NCBI RefSeq assembly: GCF_022479115.1
Contig: NZ_CP092497.1
Location: 8,246,001-8,310,000, forward strand
Direction: 5' to 3'
Origin: Amycolatopsis sp. EV170708-02-1
GTDB taxonomy: Bacteria; Actinomycetota; Actinomycetes; Mycobacteriales; Pseudonocardiaceae
Length of the DNA: 64,000 nt
Shown here: positions 1 to 9,072 of the stretch, piece by piece
How positions within the stretch are numbered: the stretch's first letter is position 1
Layout of the letters: every line of letters starts with the position of its first letter
Made by a program: the position numbers and the translations under genes
The notes under the pieces: generated by a model
The model's input: the letters and a program-made list of their open reading frames with translations, nothing else
What the model was told of the DNA's origin: nothing
The model's database searches: none

Positions 1-2997
1 GTCCGGTGAGACCCCGGTGGCCCAGACGTCCGCGGCCGCGATGTCGATCTCGTCCATTCCCGGCAACATCGGCGCCTTGGCCCCGGTGATGAGCCCCGGC
101 AGTTTCTCCGGGCTTTCGTCGGCGACCGCGCCCGCCGCCCAGAGCGCGCTTCGCCTGCTCTCGCCGAAACAACCGAACGCCCCGGCCGCGGCCAGCGCCT
201 CGACCTGCGGTTTGGTCAGCCGCACCCGCCGGGCGACCTCCGCCAGATCCGCGAACGGGCCGTCGCGTTCCCGCTCCTCGACGATCTTCCGTGCCAGGTT
301 CTCGCCGATCATCCGCACGGTGGCCAGTCCGCCCCGCACGGCGAGCAGTTCTCCCCCGTCCGGCAAGGGTTCCAGCGTCGCGTGCGGAAGGCTCGCGTTG
401 ATGTCCGGGCCCAGCACGCGCACTCCGTGCCGCCGCGCGTCGGCGACCAGCGACTGCGGCGAGTAGAACCCCATCGGTTGCGCGCGCAGCAAACCCGCCA
501 GGAACGCGTCCGGGTGGTAGTACTTGAAGTACGAGCTCGCGAACACCAGCAGGGCGAAACTCAGCGCATGACTCTCCGGGAAGCCGAAATTCGCGAAGGC
601 CTTGAGCTTGCCGAAGATCTTCTCCGCCAGCTCCTCCTCGACGTCGTTCTTCGCGGCGCCTTCGAGGAAACGCCGTTTGAGCCTTTCCATCTTGTGTTCG
701 GAGCGTTTGGCGCCCATGGCGTGCCGCAGCTGATCCGCCTCCGCCGGGGTGAAGTCGGCGATATCCAGGGCGATCTGCATCATCTGTTCCTGGAACAACG
801 GGACACCGAGCGTCTTCCCCAGCGCGTTGGCCAGTTTCGGATGGTCGAAATCCCATTTCTCCTGGCCGTTCTTGCGCCGGATGTAGGGATGCACCGAACC
901 ACCCTGGATCGGGCCGGGCCGGATGAGCGCCACCTCGACCGCCAGATCGTAGAACGTCTTGGGGTGCAAGCGAGGCAGCGTGGCCAGCTGCGCGCGGCTC
1001 TCCACTTGGAAGACACCGATCGCGTCGGCGCGGCAGAGCATTTCGTAGATGTTCTGATCCTTGAGATCCAATTCGGAGATGTCGACCTCTTCCCCTTTGT
1101 GGTCACGAACCAGATCGATCATATAGTGCAGGGCCGACAACATTCCGAGCCCGAGCAGGTCGAATTTGACCAGTCCGGCGGCGGCGCAGTCGTCCTTCTC
1201 CCACTGCACGACACTGCGATTCTCCATCCGGGCCCATTCGATCGGGACCACCTCGCTCACCGGCTGTTCGCAGATCACCATGCCGCCGGAATGGATGCCC
1301 AGATGCCGAGGGAAGTCTTCGAGCGCGCAAGCCAGCTCCACGACCTCCTCCGGGATGTCGTGATCGTGATCCTTCTCCGTGGCCCGCAACGCGCCCCAAC
1401 GGTCGATCTGCTTGCTCCACGCGTCCTGCTGGCCGGGTGTGTACCCCAGCGCGCGTGCCGCGTCCCGGACCGCGGACCGCGCCCGGTAGGTGATCACGTT
1501 CGCCACCTGCGCGGTGTTCAGCCGCCCGTATTTCCGGTAGACGTACTGGATCGCCTCCTCGCGGCGATCGGATTCGATGTCGAGGTCGATGTCCGGGTAA
1601 CCGTCGCGTTCCGGGGCGAGGAACCGTTCGAAGAGCAGGCCGTAGCGCACGGCGTCGACCTTGGTGATGCCGAGCGCGTAACAGACCGCCGAGTTCGCGG
1701 CCGACCCCCGGCCTTGGCAGAGGATGTCGTTGTCCCGGCAGAACTTCACGATGTCCCAGACGATCAGGAAGTAGCCGGGGAAGCCCAGTTCTTCGATGAT
1801 CTCCAGTTCGTGCTCGATCAGCTTCCGGGCTTTTTCGCGGTATTCGGCGTCTTTGTTCTTCTCGTGTTCCTTCGCACCCTCGTAAGTGAGCTCCCGGAGG
1901 TAGGAAGCCTCGGTGTGGCCCTCCGGCACAGCGAACGGCGGCAGCTTCGGCTCGATGTGGTGGAGTTCGAACGCGCACTCCCGCCCGAGCAGCGCCGCCC
2001 GCTGCACGGCGCCCGGATACCGCGCGAAGATCTCGGCCATCTCCTCCCCCGACCGCAGGAACGCCGTCCCCGCGGCGGGCAGCCAGCCCTCCATGTCCTC
2101 CAGGCCCCGCCGGGCGCGGATGGCGCTGAGCGCGTCGGCGAGCGGGGCCCGCTCCGGCCGGGCGTAGTGCGCGGCCGTGGTCGCCACCGTCGGCAACCCG
2201 AACTCGTCGGCCATCTCGCTCAGCAGGTCGTTGTGCGTGCTGTCCAAGGGAAGGCTGTGATCGATGAGTTCGACGTAGACGTTTTCCCTGCCGAAGCAGT
2301 CGATGAGTTCCTTCAGCCGCACGACGGCCGCCGCGGGGCCTTCGGTGACGAGCGCCTTGCGCACCGCGCCCTTGCGGCAGCCGGTGAGCACGACACACTT
2401 CCCGCGCACCTCTTCGGCGACCGCGCGCAGGTCGTAGACCGGCCGGCCCTTCTCCGCCCTTTCCTTCGGGGACAACGACCGCCTGTCGAAGCCGTGCAGC
2501 TGTCCGGCGGTGATCGCCCGGTTCAGGCTCAAATAGCCGTCCTTCTGTTTGGCCAGCAAGAGCAGGTGCTCACCCTCGGGATCGGTGAACCCGTTCTGCG
2601 GGCCGGACAGGCCGAAACTGAGCTCCGTGCCGAAGACGGTGTGCACGCCCAGCTCCCTCGCCGCCTCGGCGAAACGCACCACGCCGTACATGCCGTCGTG
2701 ATCGGTGAGCGCGATCGCGTCCAGGCCCAGCCGCGCGGCTTCCTCCACCAGTTCCTCGGGATGGCTCGCCCCGTCGAGGAAGCTGAAGTTCGAATGACAG
2801 TGCAGTTCGGCGTACGGCACCCGGCACGCGGTGGCGCCGTCGTCGTCGCCGATCAGCCCGGTCAGGTCCGCGGGCCGCTGGTATCCCTGCCGCTTGGCAC
2901 TCCACGCGGGGCTGTCACCGCCGTCGCCGGGCGGCACCTCGCCCGCGAGCTCGCGGGCGAGGTCCTTCCACGGCCGCGGAGGATTGTTCCAGCCCAT
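1..2997 (-). CDS. dnaE2: Error-prone DNA polymerase DnaE2 (C-terminus beyond the window)
   Basis: C-family polymerase alpha subunit of the damage-induced mutasome that carries out translesion synthesis with ImuA and ImuB. In the window it gives 999 codons from the ATG at 2997; the reading frame is still open at base 1, so the last part is missing (family length is usually about 1050-1100). The N-terminus has a PHP domain (ELHCHSNFSFLDG near residue 65). The catalytic acidic motif PDIDLDIESD lies near residues 468-477, within the typical DnaE palm. It is the last gene of the operon, starting 3 bases after the stop of a 50-codon ORF. Homology to DnaE2 rather than DnaE1 is inferred from the imuA-imuB context. 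The long ORFs on the opposite strand are shadows. Confidence 0.95.
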   Translation of the reverse strand, partial: MGWNNPPRPWKDLARELAGEVPPGDGGDSPAWSAKRQGYQRPADLTGLIGDDDGATACRVPYAELHCHSNFSFLDGASHPEELVEEAARLGLDAIALTDHDGMYGVVRFAEAARELGVHTVFGTELSFGLSGPQNGFTDPEGEHLLLLAKQKDGYLSLNRAITAGQLHGFDRRSLSPKERAEKGRPVYDLRAVAEEVRGKCVVLTGCRKGAVRKALVTEGPAAAVVRLKELIDCFGRENVYVELIDHSLPLDSTHNDLLSEMADEFGLPTVATTAAHYARPERAPLADALSAIRARRGLEDMEGWLPAAGTAFLRSGEEMAEIFARYPGAVQRAALLGRECAFELHHIEPKLPPFAVPEGHTEASYLRELTYEGAKEHEKNKDAEYREKARKLIEHELEIIEELGFPGYFLIVWDIVKFCRDNDILCQGRGSAANSAVCYALGITKVDAVRYGLLFERFLAPERDGYPDIDLDIESDRREEAIQYVYRKYGRLNTAQVANVITYRARSAVRDAARALGYTPGQQDAWSKQIDRWGALRATEKDHDHDIPEEVVELACALEDFPRHLGIHSGGMVICEQPVSEVVPIEWARMENRSVVQWEKDDCAAAGLVKFDLLGLGMLSALHYMIDLVRDHKGEEVDISELDLKDQNIYEMLCRADAIGVFQVESRAQLATLPRLHPKTFYDLAVEVALIRPGPIQGGSVHPYIRRKNGQEKWDFDHPKLANALGKTLGVPLFQEQMMQIALDIADFTPAEADQLRHAMGAKRSEHKMERLKRRFLEGAAKNDVEEELAEKIFGKLKAFANFGFPESHALSFALLVFASSYFKYYHPDAFLAGLLRAQPMGFYSPQSLVADARRHGVRVLGPDINASLPHATLEPLPDGGELLAVRGGLATVRMIGENLARKIVEERERDGPFADLAEVARRVRLTKPQVEALAAAGAFGCFGESRRSALWAAGAVADESPEKLPGLITGAKAPMLPGMDEIDIAAADVWATGVSPD

Positions 2998-3000
2998 CGG

Positions 3001-3153
3001 TCACCGGTTCTCGGTCGAGCTTCTCGGCGCGGGGACGAACACTTCCGCGCGCGGGACGCACGCCGCCCAAGCCGTGTCCAACTCGGCGCGTTGGACCGGG
3101 ATGGCCGGCTCCTCCAGCCATCGCCGCACCAGCCGCGTGTACTCCTCGTCCAT
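3001..3153 (-). CDS. Small ORF (50 aa) between imuB and dnaE2
   Basis: A 50-codon ORF fills the gap between imuB and dnaE2. Its ATG at 3153 comes 2 bases after the imuB stop, and its TGA ends 3 bases before the dnaE2 ATG. A purine-rich GGAAGG lies about 14 bases upstream, inside the imuB tail. The product begins MDEEYTRLVRRWLEE and is charged, with no signal peptide or membrane segment. I do not recognise a family. The tight packing suggests translational coupling, and either a small mutasome protein or a translation bridge to dnaE2. Whether it is expressed is not shown. Confidence 0.6.
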   Translation of the reverse strand: MDEEYTRLVRRWLEEPAIPVQRAELDTAWAACVPRAEVFVPAPRSSTENR

Positions 3154-3155
3154 GT

Positions 3156-4766
3156 TCAGTCGTACTTCCCTTCCAGTGTCCACATCGGATTCTTGTGGTG
3201 CTCGAAGCGGAGCAGCACCGCTTCCTCGGCGTCCTGCCCGTCGGCCAGCAGCACCTGCAACCGCATCCGGGTCGCCGACCGGGCGTGCCCCGCCCCGGCA
3301 CGGACACCGACGAACCACGGCCCCGCCCAAGCGAGGACCTCGCGAGGCTCACCTCCCTCGAAGCTCACGAGGTACGGCGCGGCGGTGACCCGGCGCCGTG
3401 CGGTGATCTCCACGACGCGCCCGTTCTCGTCCAGCACCTGGGCGGGCACCGGCCGGGCGAACACCGTCGCCGGGGAGGGCGACGGGAGCCTCCCGGCCCA
3501 GTTCGCGTCCGCCTGCGCCGTTTTCTCCCGCCTGTCGCCCCACGGCACCAGCCGGGCGCGCTCGGCGGGGCCGTGCCCACCGTCGAGCATCGCGGTGAAG
3601 ACGCTCTCCGGCCCGAGCAGCCCCTGCACCCGCACCAGGGCGCGGCCCGCCCGCTCACCGGACAGGTCTTCGTCCTCGGTGGACGGCCGCAGCACGCCCG
3701 TCGCGCCCGCCTGCCACAACCCGAGCTGCAGCGACCGGCCTTCGACCGTCTCCTCCGGCTCCAGCCGCAGCCGGACGACCCCGGAATGGGGGCGGTCCTT
3801 GGCTTTCAGCCAGCCTTCGAACTGCCAGCGCACCCTGTCCGCGACGCCGAGCGGGGTCAGCGGCTCGGCACAACGCCACACCCGGCCGAGTTGTTCGCCG
3901 GTCTCGGTGGTGGCGTAGATGCCGAGCCGGGTGCAGGCCAGCCCGTACGCGGCGAGCCCGGCATGGAAGCGCTCGCCGAGGCCTTTCGCCACGAACGCGG
4001 CGGCGTCGACCCGGTCGATCGGCGGGTCGAACGCCTTCGCGAGCGAGAGCTCCGGCGGCGGACGGCGGCGCGACGGCGGCCGTTCGGACCGCCCTCGTGC
4101 CAGCCGATGCGCGAGCACGCCCTCCATGCCGAAGCGCGCGGAGACATCGCTTTCGCCGAGCGCCGCGAAGGCCCCCAGCGTGTGCAGACCGAGCTGCTTG
4201 AGCAAGGTGACCAGCTCGGCGCGGCCCGCTTCGGGCTGGTCGAGTTCGCGGATGGGCAGCGGGGCAAGGAATTCCGCCGTCCCACCCGGTTCGACCAGCG
4301 TCGACCGGCGGGCGGCGAGCGTCGCGGCGAACAGGCCGTCGGCCACGCCGACCTGGCTCTCCACTCCCGCCGCCACCGACACCTCGTCCACCAGTCTTTC
4401 GAGGAGGCCGTGCTCGCCGCCGAAGTAGCCGGCCGCGCCGTCGACCGGGACGGCGACGATCCCCGGGCGCACCACCTCGACACCGACGGCCAGCTCTTCC
4501 ACCGCCCGTGCGACGGATTCGAAGAGCCGGGCGTCGCGACCTTCGTCCTCGCCGAAGACCGCCAGCTCCGGGCAACAGGACTGGGCCTCGCGCCGCCGCA
4601 TCCCACGGCGGACGCCGTAGCCCCTGGCCACCGCGGTGCAGGCGACTACCCGGTTCGCCGAGAAGACCGCGGCCGGACGGCCGACGGGTTCGCCCGCGAC
4701 GGCCGCGGCGGCGACCGCGGGCCAGTCCGGGCACCACAGCACCAGCATGCGGACCGGCGGGTTCAT
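3156..4766 (-). CDS. imuB: ImuB, Y-family polymerase-like mutasome protein
   Basis: 536-aa member of the Y-family polymerase fold that acts as adaptor between the beta clamp, ImuA and DnaE2. The N-terminus reads VLWCPDWPAV where active Y-family enzymes have a catalytic DxDAFFASVE motif, so the first metal-binding acidic residue is absent; loss of catalytic residues is a known trait of ImuB. The ATG at 4766 overlaps the imuA TGA (ATGA), with GGGGGA upstream. A GTG at 4778 would add four residues and is less likely. The 3' end is coupled to a 50-codon ORF and then dnaE2. Regulation is expected from the SOS box upstream of imuA. Confidence 0.93.
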   Translation of the reverse strand: MNPPVRMLVLWCPDWPAVAAAAVAGEPVGRPAAVFSANRVVACTAVARGYGVRRGMRRREAQSCCPELAVFGEDEGRDARLFESVARAVEELAVGVEVVRPGIVAVPVDGAAGYFGGEHGLLERLVDEVSVAAGVESQVGVADGLFAATLAARRSTLVEPGGTAEFLAPLPIRELDQPEAGRAELVTLLKQLGLHTLGAFAALGESDVSARFGMEGVLAHRLARGRSERPPSRRRPPPELSLAKAFDPPIDRVDAAAFVAKGLGERFHAGLAAYGLACTRLGIYATTETGEQLGRVWRCAEPLTPLGVADRVRWQFEGWLKAKDRPHSGVVRLRLEPEETVEGRSLQLGLWQAGATGVLRPSTEDEDLSGERAGRALVRVQGLLGPESVFTAMLDGGHGPAERARLVPWGDRREKTAQADANWAGRLPSPSPATVFARPVPAQVLDENGRVVEITARRRVTAAPYLVSFEGGEPREVLAWAGPWFVGVRAGAGHARSATRMRLQVLLADGQDAEEAVLLRFEHHKNPMWTLEGKYD

Positions 4767-5467
4767 GCCGTCCCCCACTTGGTCGTGGGGAACTCGGCCC
4801 GCTCGACCTCGCCCTGGCCGGGAAAGCGCAGCAGGGCCGACATCGGCCGGGCCGCCGCACCCCGGCCGCCCGCCAGTACCTCCACCTTACGAGCGCGCAG
4901 ATAGCCCGCGCCACCGCCGGTGAAACCCGTCCAGCGCGAACGGCGGCAGCTCAGCTCGACCTCCGCACCGGGCCAGGAACCCAGCGAAAGCAGCACCGAC
5001 CCACGATGGCGCGCGCGGGCGGACAGCCTCCTCGCCACCTCGGGCCGGGCGAGCCCCGGACCGACGACCACGAGATCGAAACCGTCGAGCAAGGCCGCGG
5101 TCACCGCCGGGAACTCGGCACCGGGGCGGGGGACCAGCGCCAGCCTGCCCACCTCGACCCCGAGCTCCGCGGCGGCGACCACCCCGAGCGCGGGCAGGCC
5201 GACCGCGACCGCCCACGCACCGCCGGCGGTCGCGGCGGCCAGCAGAGTGAGCATCAGTGACGTGGACCCCAGCACCGAAACGGTGCTCCCGCGCCGGAGC
5301 CCCGCGGCGGGCAGCAGACCGGACAACGCCGGGGACACCGGGAGCACCCTTCCCGTCGTCCTCGCGTGTTCGGCCGCGGAAGCCACGCCACTGGCCGTGC
5401 TCACTCCCGGCAAGGCCGCCAGCCTCGCCAACGGCAAGGCCCGTGCCTCGACCACCTCCGCTGTCAC
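4763..5467 (-). CDS. imuA: ImuA-like RecA-fold protein
   Basis: 234-aa first gene of the mutasome operon. It belongs to the actinobacterial ImuA' group, a RecA-like fold protein that binds RecA and ImuB. The segment GLLPAAGLRRGSTVSVLG near residue 50 resembles the P-loop strand, but a clear Walker A GxxxxGKT is missing, as is common in this family. The start chosen is the GTG at 5467, with GGGGAGGCGAGG just upstream. Longer in-frame starts would run into the SOS operator at 5542-5557 and are rejected. The stop overlaps the imuB ATG. Confidence 0.85.
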   Translation of the reverse strand: MTAEVVEARALPLARLAALPGVSTASGVASAAEHARTTGRVLPVSPALSGLLPAAGLRRGSTVSVLGSTSLMLTLLAAATAGGAWAVAVGLPALGVVAAAELGVEVGRLALVPRPGAEFPAVTAALLDGFDLVVVGPGLARPEVARRLSARARHRGSVLLSLGSWPGAEVELSCRRSRWTGFTGGGAGYLRARKVEVLAGGRGAAARPMSALLRFPGQGEVERAEFPTTKWGTA

Positions 5468-5541
5468 CGGACCTCGCCTCCCCACGACACCTAGACCGTC
5501 CTTTGTGGACGGCACCGGCGTGCCACGGGGAAGGCGGCACT

Positions 5542-5557
5542 TCGAACGCTTGTTCGA
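5542..5557. promoter_or_regulatory. LexA (SOS) box of the mutasome operon
   Basis: TCGAAC-GCTT-GTTCGA is a perfect match to the actinobacterial LexA operator TCGAAC-N4-GTTCGA. It lies 75 bases upstream of the imuA GTG and about 110 bases upstream of the divergent gene at 5665. Damage induction of imuA-imuB-dnaE2 is known in mycobacteria; applying it here is inference. Confidence 0.92.
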
Positions 5558-5664
5558 TACCTCCAGTAGACCGGGTGGCGCAGCGGTTGTCAAGCGAGCC
5601 GGAACGATCACCGGACCTGTCACGTCCGAGACCGGGGGTCTTCCCGTCAGGAAAGGAAACCGCA

Positions 5665-6489
5665 GTGGACGACGCTTGGCCCGAGACGGTGAACGGCTGG
5701 GAACTCGCCAGGGAGGGCCATATCGAGAACTACCGCAAACGCCTGGCCAACCGGGTCACGGTCACCGCGATCTGGGAGAACGGGACCGGGCGGGGCCAGG
5801 TGGACGCCCGCACCGAGCCGCTGGGCGGCGGCCGGACCCTGACCAGCAGCCGCAAGGACTTCCGGGACAAGGACGCGTTCTGGACCGCCGCGACGTGCGT
5901 ACTGGAGATGGCCGCGAACCTGCCGTCGCTGGACTGGCACACGAGCCCGGCGCCCACGGCGCTGGCCGGGACCGTGGCGGGCATGGTCGAGGCGGAGCCC
6001 GGCACCAGCGGCTACCCGGAGGCCGAACTGACGTTCACGTTGACCGACGGGCAGACCGTGACGCTGTGCATGACCGACGAACAGGCCTTCGACCTGAGCA
6101 ACAGCATCTACCGGCTCGATCACCACGTCTGGTCCGAAGAACGCGAAGACGAGGAAGAAGAAGACGAGGGCGACGACTACGACGATGTCGATTCCGTCGA
6201 CGAAGAAGAGACCCCGGACGTCAGCGAGGTCCAGTCCGGCCCGGACACCGGGCACGACCTGGTCACGGTGCTGGAGGAAAGGTTCGGAGTCACCGAGGAC
6301 AACCTGCTGGCGCACGTCGACTGGTCCGCGCTCATCGTGGTGGGTGAACCCGCGGTGAGCTCCCTCGTCGACCGGGGTGACGAGCTGACCGCCGCGGTCG
6401 CTCCACGGTGGTATCCGGTCGTGGCGGACCGGCCCGGCGAGCGCTGGGTCGTCCTGAAGCGCACCGGCCTGCGCTACCACGGGGAATGA
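5665..6489 (+). CDS. Conserved-type hypothetical protein with acidic linker
   Basis: 274-aa cytoplasmic protein with no signal peptide or membrane segment, starting at a GTG with GGAAAGGAAAC a few bases upstream. Residues 1-150 look like one folded domain. Residues about 156-185 are almost all Asp and Glu (EEREDEEEEDEGDD), followed by a second folded part ending in a basic C-terminus. I do not recognise a family. It is divergent from the SOS mutasome operon and shares a 197-base intergenic region with it, so LexA could also affect it, though the box is far from this start. A strong hairpin follows the stop. Confidence 0.8.
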   Translation: MDDAWPETVNGWELAREGHIENYRKRLANRVTVTAIWENGTGRGQVDARTEPLGGGRTLTSSRKDFRDKDAFWTAATCVLEMAANLPSLDWHTSPAPTALAGTVAGMVEAEPGTSGYPEAELTFTLTDGQTVTLCMTDEQAFDLSNSIYRLDHHVWSEEREDEEEEDEGDDYDDVDSVDEEETPDVSEVQSGPDTGHDLVTVLEERFGVTEDNLLAHVDWSALIVVGEPAVSSLVDRGDELTAAVAPRWYPVVADRPGERWVVLKRTGLRYHGE

Positions 6490-6492
6490 AGC

Positions 6493-6538
6493 CTCGTGAG
6501 TGGCGAGGACGGTTAGAACCGTCCCCGCCACTCACGAG
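6493..6538. terminator. Bidirectional terminator-like hairpin
   Basis: Two 22-base arms (6493-6514 and 6517-6538) are complementary with a single mismatch and a 2-base loop. The hairpin lies between the convergent genes ending at 6489 and 6551, so it could end transcription from both sides. There is no T tract. Confidence 0.75.
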
Positions 6539-6550
6539 ACCCGGCCAACC

Positions 6551-7897
6551 TCAGACCGCGCGGGGAAGCGGCTCCGGGTGATACCGCCGGAAGGCGGACG
6601 CGGCGGTGCCCTGCTCACCGTGCAGCCAGTCGTAGAGGAAGCGGAACTCCGGGCCGAACCGGTTCGCCTCGGCGTTCAGGCGTTCCGGTGACGTCGATGG
6701 CCAGCGTCCGGTTTCGACGCGGTCCCGCAGCACACGCAACGCCGTCAGTTCTTCCGCGGCGGTGTGCTGGCAGTGCCCGCCCCGGTTCACGAACAGTTGC
6801 CGGATCCGGCCGGGATCGACGCGGTCGCCGTAGGTCCGCTCGTGTTCGGGGGCGACACCGTCGCCGATCGGGTGCAGCGTGACGACGGGCTGACGACCAC
6901 GTCCCGTCGGCGTCCCGGCACGGGCGAGCCAGCGGGCGGCGGCCTTGTCGGCCTGGACCCGGGGCGCTCCGGCGAGCGCGGCCAAGTCGGCGTCGAGGCT
7001 CAGGCCCGCGTCACGGTAGGCCTGGTGCACGAGGCCGCGTTCACTGGACCGGGCGAGCAGGCCGCGGTAGTCCACCCCGGTGTTCCCGGTCGGATTCCCG
7101 CCGGCCTGCGCCTCCAGATCGGCCCGGTGCGCACCCCAGGCCAGCTGGTCGTAGACCGCCTGGACGAACTCCGTCTGCTGCCGGACCTGCGCCGCCACGT
7201 CGGTGGAACGGGGACGATGCGCCGTCGACCAGCCGGGGACGTCGGCGAACGCGTTGGCGAGAGCGAGCCGCGCCCGTCCTTCGGGTGATTCCAGCGCCTT
7301 CGCGAGCACCTGACGGGCTTTCGCGAGATTCGCCCCAGGGTCGGCGATGCGGACGATCTCCAGTTCGGGCGCCAGCAGCGTCCGGACCGTGAACCCCAGA
7401 TCGAGCGTCTGGCCGAACAACGCGGAACCGCCCGCGACGGGACCGCACATCGCCAGCGCGCCGTCGATCCGATGCGGGAGCCGCTCGGACAGCAGGACCG
7501 CGTTGAGCCCGCCGCCGGAAGCTCCCCAGGTGAGCACCTGGTCCGGACGGCCGACCGTGCGGTCGAACCAGGACAGCAGTGCCGTCTGATCGTGGACGGC
7601 TTCGCGGGCCGAGAAGCCGTTCGGCTTGCTGTAGAGCGACGCGGCCAACGCGTACCCCTCGCCGAGGAGAACGGGTTTCGCCTCCGCCCGGTTGGCGAGT
7701 TCGATCTCCTCGGGAACGTAGCCCGGCGGATAGATCCCGTGGTTGTACAGCAACAACTTGCCGTTCCAGTTCGACGGCACCTCGACCCGGTACCGGGCAC
7801 CCTCGATCACTCCGGTGTGCACACGGACGTCGTCCGTGCCGATGGCGGGCGCACCGGTGACGATCAGCGCGGCGGCCAGGATTCCTGTCAATGTCAT
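6551..7897 (-). CDS. Secreted alpha/beta hydrolase
   Basis: 448-aa protein with a short hydrophobic N-terminal signal segment (first 20 residues, ending near APAIG). The nucleophile elbow WGASGGG near residues 123-129 and the upstream NHG of an oxyanion-hole region support an alpha/beta-hydrolase fold. The late GGHCQH segment probably carries the catalytic His. The long insertion between Ser and His (residues about 190-330) is helix-rich. The substrate cannot be predicted; esterase or peptidase-like activity is possible. It is convergent with the gene ending at 6489 and separated from it by a hairpin. Export to the envelope or medium is inferred from the signal peptide. Confidence 0.85.
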   Translation of the reverse strand: MTLTGILAAALIVTGAPAIGTDDVRVHTGVIEGARYRVEVPSNWNGKLLLYNHGIYPPGYVPEEIELANRAEAKPVLLGEGYALAASLYSKPNGFSAREAVHDQTALLSWFDRTVGRPDQVLTWGASGGGLNAVLLSERLPHRIDGALAMCGPVAGGSALFGQTLDLGFTVRTLLAPELEIVRIADPGANLAKARQVLAKALESPEGRARLALANAFADVPGWSTAHRPRSTDVAAQVRQQTEFVQAVYDQLAWGAHRADLEAQAGGNPTGNTGVDYRGLLARSSERGLVHQAYRDAGLSLDADLAALAGAPRVQADKAAARWLARAGTPTGRGRQPVVTLHPIGDGVAPEHERTYGDRVDPGRIRQLFVNRGGHCQHTAAEELTALRVLRDRVETGRWPSTSPERLNAEANRFGPEFRFLYDWLHGEQGTAASAFRRYHPEPLPRAV

Positions 7898-7955
7898 GGC
7901 GGAAATGCTGACAGCGCGCGACGTCGCGGGAATCCGTCGAGACGCGGCTTCTCGC

Positions 7956-8396
7956 CTACGCTTCCGGGCGTACGAGCTCTTCCGCCAGCTCGACGACGAT
8001 GCCCGCCGGGCCGCGGACGTAACAGAGCCGGTAACTGTCCTCGTACCGCACCAGCTCGCCGACGAGCGTGGCCCCGTGCGGCCGTAACCGCTCGAGGGTG
8101 GCTTCGATGTCCTCGACCGAGAACACGAAATGGCTGATACCGGGCGTGTTCATCGGCGCGCGCGGATCGCCTTCCGGCCCCTCCGGAGTGTGGTACTTGA
8201 TCAGCTCCACTCCTCCGTGACCGTCCGGCGGCCGCAGCACCGCGATATCCGTCCGCACCCCGTTCAACCCGGTGATGCGATCGACCGTGTCTCCTTGGAG
8301 CGACGCCTCGCCTTCCAATTCGAGACCCAGCGCGACGAAGAAGGCCTTGGCCGCCTCGAGATCGTGGACGACGGCGCCGATGTGTTCCAGCTTCAT
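7956..8396 (-). CDS. VOC-family (glyoxalase-like) protein
   Basis: 146-aa protein of the vicinal oxygen chelate superfamily. It begins MKLEHIGAVVHDLEAAKAFF, the typical first beta-alpha-beta unit with a metal-ligand His at position 5. The second module contains GISHFVFSVEDIEA, and IVVELAEE near the end supplies the usual last Glu ligand. The length fits a single-domain pair of modules. The ATG at 8396 has AGGGAGCGATC upstream. It lies 11 bases downstream of the flavin-binding protein gene at 8408-8893 and is probably cotranscribed. The substrate is unknown; lactoylglutathione-type, dioxygenase or resistance roles cannot be separated by sequence alone. Confidence 0.88.
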   Translation of the reverse strand: MKLEHIGAVVHDLEAAKAFFVALGLELEGEASLQGDTVDRITGLNGVRTDIAVLRPPDGHGGVELIKYHTPEGPEGDPRAPMNTPGISHFVFSVEDIEATLERLRPHGATLVGELVRYEDSYRLCYVRGPAGIVVELAEELVRPEA

Positions 8397-8407
8397 GATC
8401 GCTCCCT

Positions 8408-8893
8408 TCAGGCGCTCTGCCGGGCGATGAGCTCTTCGACGGCGGTGGGCAGCGTTTCCTCGAAGTCGATGAGCTTGACCCAGGTCGGGGTCATGACGAT
8501 GCGGACCATGCTCTTGTAGAGCGCTTTCACGTTCTCCTCCCACTCGGCCCGCTGCTCCGGCGTCATCTCGTAGGTGCCGCTCCACTGCATGTACTCGTCG
8601 GGGATGCCGTCGACGTGGTCCAGCTCGACGGTGCCGCGGAGAAGCAGGATCTTCGGCGGATGCGATTCGGTGTCGATCGTCAGCGCGACCGCCGGGTTGC
8701 GGCGCAGCGACGCCAGCTTCGGGGCGTTCGTCGAGGTGCACATGACGATCTCCGTGCCGTTCCAGTGGATGCCGATCGGGATCGCCCGCGGCGTGCCGTC
8801 GACCGCGGTGTAGGCCAGCCGGGCCAGGTCACGGGCCAGGAGCTCCTGGCTGAGCGGGCGGTTCAGGATCTCGTCGATCGTGTTCTGCTGCAT
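8408..8893 (-). CDS. Pyridoxamine 5'-phosphate oxidase-fold protein
   Basis: 161-aa split-barrel protein of the PNPOx/F420-dependent reductase superfamily. The ordered pattern LARLAYTAVDGTPRAIPIG, then CTSTNAPKLASLRRNPAVAL, is the usual start of these FMN- or F420-binding proteins. The ATG at 8893 has a strong GAGGAGAGGGAC Shine-Dalgarno. The stop is 11 bases before the VOC gene, suggesting a two-gene operon of small-molecule redox enzymes. Actinobacteria use F420 widely, so this cofactor is possible, but sequence alone does not distinguish it from FMN. Confidence 0.88.
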   Translation of the reverse strand: MQQNTIDEILNRPLSQELLARDLARLAYTAVDGTPRAIPIGIHWNGTEIVMCTSTNAPKLASLRRNPAVALTIDTESHPPKILLLRGTVELDHVDGIPDEYMQWSGTYEMTPEQRAEWEENVKALYKSMVRIVMTPTWVKLIDFEETLPTAVEELIARQSA

Positions 8894-8984
8894 GTCCCTC
8901 TCCTCGGGTCGCCGTCTTCGCGGACACCCCAGGGACGCCGCTGCTCGCCGCACTTCGACATCCCGAAATGTGACCTGCATCACT

Positions 8985-9014
8985 TCGCCTTTAGCGGGCT
9001 AAACGCGATCCGGT
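8985..9014. repeat. Palindromic interspersed repeat, copy 1
   Basis: Core TTTAGCGGGCTAAA with a complete right arm CGCGATCCGG; the left arm is decayed (TTCGCC). It lies between the divergent genes starting at 8893 and 9073, the only copy in a divergent promoter region. Confidence 0.85.
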
Positions 9015-9072
9015 TGTCGAAAACGCGCCTGGCCAGGCGTCGCTCTCATGAGACACAAGAGAGAGGACGCTC

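Noticed and set aside
382..3918. A 1178-codon plus-strand ORF opposite dnaE2 and imuB
   Set aside because: Its Arg-, Asp- and His-rich composition is typical of antisense reading of a GC-rich gene, and it covers two well-recognised proteins on the other strand.
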